64,000 bases of DNA from Heterotrichella gracilis (lineage: Eukaryota > Sar > Xanthophyceae > Tribonematales > Xanthonemataceae). A program made the translations under genes and the position numbers. A model generated the notes under the pieces. That model saw nothing but the letters and a program-made list of their open reading frames with translations. It was not told where the DNA came from and did no database searches. How positions within the stretch are numbered: position 1 is the first letter of the stretch; each line of letters opens with the position of its first letter. This document shows, piece by piece, positions 58,864 through 64,000 of the stretch. The stretch covers positions 1 through 64,000 of the forward strand of contig JAULBX010000559.1 in assembly GCA_032358255.1 (NCBI GenBank). The letters are read 5' to 3'.

Positions 58864-60565
58864 CAATTTGGGGTCGCCAGGTACAACAGTTGACAGCTTT
58901 TGAGCCCGTGCAGCAGTCCAAATTGGAGCAGTCCAACTACTAAGTATCGTTTTGATTGGAAGCATTTTTACACTGCATATGCACCACAGAGGGTGGCGCA
59001 ACTAGGGAGGCGATGTTTGATCAGCAACAGGCATTGCGGTAGTGGGATGGGGATTAGAAGGGATTTTTGCACTGCGAAGTGCCCAGTTTCAAACTGCTGG
59101 GGCAGCGGGCTGCGCTCAGATTGTCTAGTACCGACAGGTCAAGCAACAGAACCAGTTGTCCCTGCTGATTGGCCTGCCCCCTTGTGTGCGCACTACCCTT
59201 GCTTTTGCCGTGCTTGGGAACGTCCAAGTTCTTGTGCCTAAAATGGGGCTATCTGCAGCTTGCTGAAGTAGTTTCATTTGGTCCTGTACTATTATACCTG
59301 CTACCAGTGACAAGCCACTGGTGCTATTCCTGTTGTACCACCAGCTGACACCTTGCATCTTTGATATTTGAGCAACGTACTTTGGCACTACTTGGTACTC
59401 CAGCAACCCCAATGGGATATGGTGTGGCTGCAACTTTGTAACACTGGCCACTGTCCAATTTTGTGGGTGTCTGGCCTTTCCTCCATAATCGCGAGTTGTC
59501 CAGTGTCACGCTTGAAGGCTTTTGGAGCCGGCTGTAAATGTTGAGTCAAAACCCAGACTCAGTTCAAGTTGACAAATTGTCCAGCCAGAGCTCAAAGTTT
59601 TGCGCAAAGCCCTGGATTCGCAAAAGGATAGATCCATAATATTACATTTCAAGCACACTGTGGGCGTTGTCTTCCTTTCATGCAAGCTTAATGGGGAGTA
59701 CCCTATCGTGGCATCAACTGGTGTCTCAATGCAATTGCAGCAATGGCATTGCAGCTGCCCGCATAACGTGACCATTAACCTAGTCCTCGCGAGCCAGTGA
59801 ATTGTAAATCTAGTAGTTTCTGAGAGCCGTACATTCTGTGTAGTCCATTTGATACGCGTAAAAAACCCATCCGATGGCAAGTGAAGAAAATTGGCACCAA
59901 AAAAGCACCCATGGTGAGCAAGGAAGGGCATGTATAACGCAGCCCAGGTGAAACCAATATTTTCTCCAAGATATGCTCTGCTCCAAAAGCAGGAGCAAAC
60001 ATGATCTGCCGCATGATACGTCGCGAAAGCTTCCTACCATTTAATTACCGCGTCCCACGGGGGGACCCCAAGCACCTGCTATTGACTGCAACAGCAGGAT
60101 TCCTGAACCTGGGAGGGATGCACCCTTTTACACCATCTGACACCCTTGCATCCTTGGTGTCAGTTCGACTAGTTTTGCTTAAAAAGCTGCGTCTAGTGTA
60201 CTCAAGCACTTGTACCAAAAGAGAACGCAGTGAAAATAGCAATTGAATCCATGCAACGCATGGCAAAATTTTGGATCAGGACCTAGACTGCATTGCAAGG
60301 CATATGCACCTTACAACAGCAACCTTCATAGGACCCAACCCCAGGTAAAATGAAAACTGATGAACAATAATCTGAAAGGAAAATCCCACACAGCAAAAGA
60401 AGAGTCGGCGTGTTGGAACCAGCAAGAGCACAATATCCTTAGACCACTAACAGGGCTACAGGAGAACAGAAACAATAAACAAAACCAAAACCCAAATGCA
60501 GCGCCAGCGTGACCAGACACGCTGCCTACCCAACAAATACCGCCTGAACCCACCCAGCTTTTGGA
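58864..60565. other. Intergenic, convergent 3' ends
   Basis: About 1.7 kb. Open frames on the minus strand (for example 59931-59506) are rich in Cys, His and Trp and match nothing; I consider them chance. TGTAA occurs at about 59434 and 59530 on the plus strand. Confidence 0.5.
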
Positions 60566-62318
60566 TTACGACCGCACTGACTTGTCCCCTGTGCGCAAGC
60601 TGGGCAGCAGACCCGCCCAGCGGGAGGCGCCCATGCGCCCGCTCCGGCTGCTTTCAGCCCCAGCCGCCTTGGCAGCCGCCAGCTTCTTGGCCAGCAGCGA
60701 CACCACGGGCTTCATACGGCGCCGCTTGCCGTGGCTGGACCCCTCCTTGCTGCCCTCCCCAGCCTTCCCGCTGCGCGCGCTCCCCGCCTGTGAGCTGTCA
60801 GCAGCAGGCGTGGAAGCGGCGGCACCGCTGGTGCTGCCCTGCGCGGCGCGCGCGTTTGCGGCCACGTCAAACTGCGTGACGCGCGTGGAGGCAACTGCGC
60901 GAGGGGGCATGGCCTTGGCGGTGGGCTGCCAGGTGCCATCCAGGGTGTACAGCCCGCCATCTGTGTTGTACTGCTGGGGTCCCCGCTGCAACCCCGTAGG
61001 TTTATGGTGGATGCTGTCCCCTGATGACTTGCTCCCCTTGGCGCTCACCAGATGGGCATCAGCAACACTGCATCAGTGCAGCAGCAAGCCGTCAGTGACC
61101 ACGCCCGATGACCATGTGCAGCAGCATCAACACCCTCACACGGGGTTGCAAGGCGACACGTACACGCATCAATAAGGGCCATGCTCTTTGCAGACAGCGG
61201 TGAGCATAGGGACACTCGTACAGCGCACAGGTTGCCACCCACCTGCTGGTTGACGAAGGTGTGGTGTTGTTGCCAGCTGCTGATGCAGCGGCTGCGGCCG
61301 TAGCACTGGCACGCGGCAGGAACAGCGCAAACACGTCGTTGGCAGCTTGGGTGGAAGCATGCGTGGCGGTGGGTTTGCCGGGTGCCCGCGGCACGCCCGA
61401 CACCTGCATGTGCTGCGCGTTGATCAGCTGCACAAGCTGAGCTGCCGTGGTGGCCTGAGGGATGGCCTGCACGCCACTGGCCGGGGGTTTTGTGGCGGAT
61501 GTTGTGCTGGCTGCTGGCTGGCTGTAAAGTGGAGGCAGCGGCCCGGGGGTGGCGCCGTCCACGAACCAGCGCGCCATCATGCTGGGGGTTTTGCGCCACG
61601 GCGGGATGGACAGGTCTTGCTGCAGGAAGTTCTCCGCCATCTCCTCGCACAGCAGCTCCACCAGCGCGCGCAGCCTCCACGCATCCCCCACAAACTCGTC
61701 TGGTACCACATCGAGCACGTGCTCGTACTTGGCGGTGGGCTGCGGGATCTCAAACTGCTCCCGCAGGTTGGGCTCGATGATGTAGTCAAAGCTGTCAAAA
61801 TGCTGGCCCCTGTAGCCGGCGCACAGCAGGTAGCTGTGGGGCAACTCCTCCAGGCACCGCCTGTTGTAGTGCACGTCGTTGACCGGCCCGGTCCTGGTGT
61901 GCGGTGTGTGCGTGTGCACGCTGACGTGGTAGCCCATCCTGCACAGGTCTGCCTCCAGCCCTTTCATGTCCACGCCATCCTCGCCCTCGTGCTGCAGCTT
62001 GAGCACCATGACATGGCGCAGCAAGTCAGCCTCGATCTCATTCTGGGGGCTGGTGAGGCACAGCACCCGCTTGACGCTGCCTTCTGGCAGTGCGCTGGCT
62101 GGTGGCTGCAGCGGTGCACCGTGCCTTGAGCCCTGGTTGCTCAGGTCTCGCCGCCTGCCCCTGGCTGACAGCTCCAGGTCAAAAACAGAGGCGCTATGAT
62201 TGCTCCAGTCCCCCCTTTCGCTGAGCGTGTGTGTGCTCCAGTCGGCTGCCGTGACTGCACTGTTGTTAGAAGGCTGGCCATAGCTGAGAGCTGTGGGGCG
62301 GGGCTTGCCTTGTGCCAT
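60566..62318 (-). CDS. DUF506 (PDDEXK-like family 6) protein
   Basis: Exons 62318-61243 and 61067-60566; phases close to 525 aa. The DUF506 core is at about residues 85-245: LRHVMVLKLQHEGEDGV...CRMGYHVSVHT, then FDYIIEPNLREQFEIPQPT, YEHVLDVVPDEFVG, LCEEMAENFLQQDLSIPPWR and MMARWF, all in the plant-family order. The family is described as nuclease-like (PD-(D/E)XK fold), but activity has not been shown to my knowledge. The rest is low-complexity: Ala/Thr/Gln-rich up to ~358, then Ala/Ser/Gly-rich with a basic patch (GKRRRMKPVVSLLAKKL) near the C-terminus that could be a nuclear localisation signal. ATG 62318 is the first start in the exon. Confidence 0.88.
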
Positions 62319-64000
62319 TTGGCCAATGGGGCCTGCCCTTCAGCCAAGCAGGTCCTAGACCAGGTGCTGATTGATGGCCAGTACTGAATGGCCTCTCCAA
62401 GGGGCCTGCGTATGACAAGCAACCCATATACATAAGAAACTATTAATTTTGGAACAGAGAAAGTGACTAAAAGCTTGTTTACTAGGACCTGGCAGCACAC
62501 AAAGCGAAGCAGGAGCTGGCTGGCCACAGGCTGTGGCACAGGCCAAGCAGTTCTTGCAAAGTGAAAGGGGCCGCCAACTGACGCTCTCCTAACGTATCCA
62601 GGTTCAAATCAGGGCCTTGCAGCTGTAGTTTCCATCTACTGTTCACGCAACCCACGTGCAGCGTATTGGCAAATAGCGGTATCCCATGAGCATTAGTTGT
62701 TGCTCATCAGATGCTCTATCACAAAGCCTAAAACGTGGAACCCTGATGCTACAGCGACAGTCGGGGCAAACCAAGTCCCCTCCTTAAAAACGCGTAGACA
62801 GGCCTGTCAACCCATACAAGGTTTCCAGTCAGAAGTCAAGGAAACGTGCACGGGACTGGCGGTCTGGATTTTGCCTCACCCTCACCTGTATCCAAAACCG
62901 CACCAGAGCAACCAAAGTGCCTCAACGGCCACTGAGTTGGCGGCTCAGGAAAACGATCCTCCAGCTGTACGTATTGCTCTTTGTGATGACAAGCGTTTCT
63001 CTTGAAGAACAGCACGTGAAAGACGCACAGGTCCAGGCACGGGACAGCATGGAGGCGTGTACGAGGATGGGGTGTGGCGTGCGCTTCGCCGCACGTTTCT
63101 CGCGTGGGCAACTTCAAAGTGTGCAAGGCAAAGCAGCTTCTTGAATACTGGAAGTGCTGGTGGCTGTGTTGCTGTGTCTGGCTTTAGCCATTCTTGGACT
63201 GCTGACTGGCGTGGTTTACGCAAAACTGGCCCCTCCCAAGGGGGATGCAATCGGTCGTGCGAGGAGGGAAATGGTCAGATCAAATCCAGCTGAATTTGTG
63301 GGTAATTCGAGCTCGTAATTCGAGTTTAATTTGAGAAGAAATTGTGCAGATGAGGTAACGGGGAGAGCAGTTTAATTTGTGAGCAGTGTATTTTCTCAAA
63401 ATTCCTGCAATTACAAAGATTCCAGGACAGAACAAAATGGAGCTTGCTACAGCCTTGCTGAATGCGTTGCAGGGGTAGACAGGTACAGTAACTTCTGAAG
63501 CGAATCGCTGGCAAAAAACAACTTCTCTCGACCGCATAACGTGTATGTACATTATGACAAAACAGTGCAGGCTGCTACATATCACATTGCTCAACACAAT
63601 TATTCTCATCTAGGGCTGACATAAGTAGTACCACCGGCAAACCAAGCATTCATGCAGTTGCAAAACCAGCAAACACGTTTAAGGACGCGTGCCTAGAACA
63701 ACCTCACTCATAAACGACAAAAAAGGCAAAAATGCACACGTTCTCTACAATATTTAAAAGGGAGCGTTTGAGAATGCCAATTCTATACTCGACGAAAAAG
63801 TTACAAATGTGGAAGCTTGTTGACTTGCTGAGGCAGCAATGCAGTGCCAACTGGCGGTGTACATGCTCATCCTTCTATGCTAGCCTTGAGCCAAAATATT
63901 TACCTGAGCCAATAGGGCAAACAGCAATTTCACTGAGGTCAAGGAAAAGTTCAGGCATGGACCTCTAAAGTTCTTGAAAACAGGAGAGTTCTTGGAATAA
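62319..64000. other. Right-edge stretch without a supportable gene
   Basis: About 1.7 kb. The first few hundred bases should be the promoter and 5' UTR of the DUF506 gene. AT content rises after 63280. There is a short direct repeat of aattcgag around 63304-63322. No gene or known element seen. Confidence 0.5.

Noticed and set aside
59506-60040. Overlapping minus-strand frames after ClpS
   Set aside because: Rich in Cys, His and Trp, no conserved motif, no splice partner.
62598-62640. tRNA-like T-loop phrase ggttcaaatc
   Set aside because: The flanking bases do not form a five-pair T stem and no acceptor or anticodon arm could be placed.

Overview
This window looks like nuclear DNA of a green alga, most likely a trebouxiophyte (Chlorella/Coccomyxa-like). 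The evidence is dense, intron-rich protein genes with short GT-AG introns, chloroplast-targeted plant-type proteins (triosephosphate isomerase, ClpS), plant-type families (DUF506, Spen/SPOC, UPF0301), and many interstitial TTTAGGG/CCCTAAA repeats of the Arabidopsis/Chlorella telomere type rather than the Chlamydomonas TTTTAGGG type. The organism assignment is inference. No rRNA, tRNA, CRISPR array, virus-like element or recognisable transposon was found by eye.

Layout, left to right: a short-chain dehydrogenase (-, 5' end at 2050, runs off the left edge); a TPR+DnaJ co-chaperone (-, 3206-7262); a small four-helix membrane protein (+, 8145-9012); plastid triosephosphate isomerase without introns (+, 10014-10934); an organellar Obg GTPase with an N-terminal AT-hook region (-, 11803-16723); a DDX54/Dbp10 RNA helicase with an RGG tail (+, 17416-24659); a signal-peptide-bearing single-pass membrane glycoprotein (+, 25981-30134); a conserved unknown (-, 31449-32583); a Spen/FPA-like RRM+SPOC protein (+, 33095-38338); a monoacylglycerol-lipase-like hydrolase (-, 39299-42051) and a CCDC15-like coiled-coil protein (-, 42118-44031), tightly packed; a LYR-like plus UPF0301/YqgE protein (+, 44780-49255); a weak hypothetical gene (-, 49870-51285); a DGAT2 acyltransferase (+, 51838-53638); an F-box/LRR protein (+, 54987-57059); plastid ClpS (+, 57907-58863); and a DUF506 protein (-, 60566-62318). 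I built the exon models by hand from splice sites. In almost all of them exon phases close exactly and the total length is a multiple of three, which supports the boundaries.

The genes do not form one pathway. Some share a theme: ribosome biogenesis or organelle translation (DDX54, Obg), neutral lipid turnover (DGAT2 makes triacylglycerol, the lipase-like protein breaks glycerides down) and proteostasis (DnaJ-TPR, ClpS).

Two things stand out. First, the Obg GTPase carries four AT-hook-like GRPR motifs in a repeat-built N-terminal region. Second, many introns hold partial copies of the adjoining exon border, including the splice site, often next to telomere-like repeats. In the Obg gene this has grown into a minisatellite of about seven copies of the switch II-coding exon end, each with its own splice donor, and the nearest copy is in frame.
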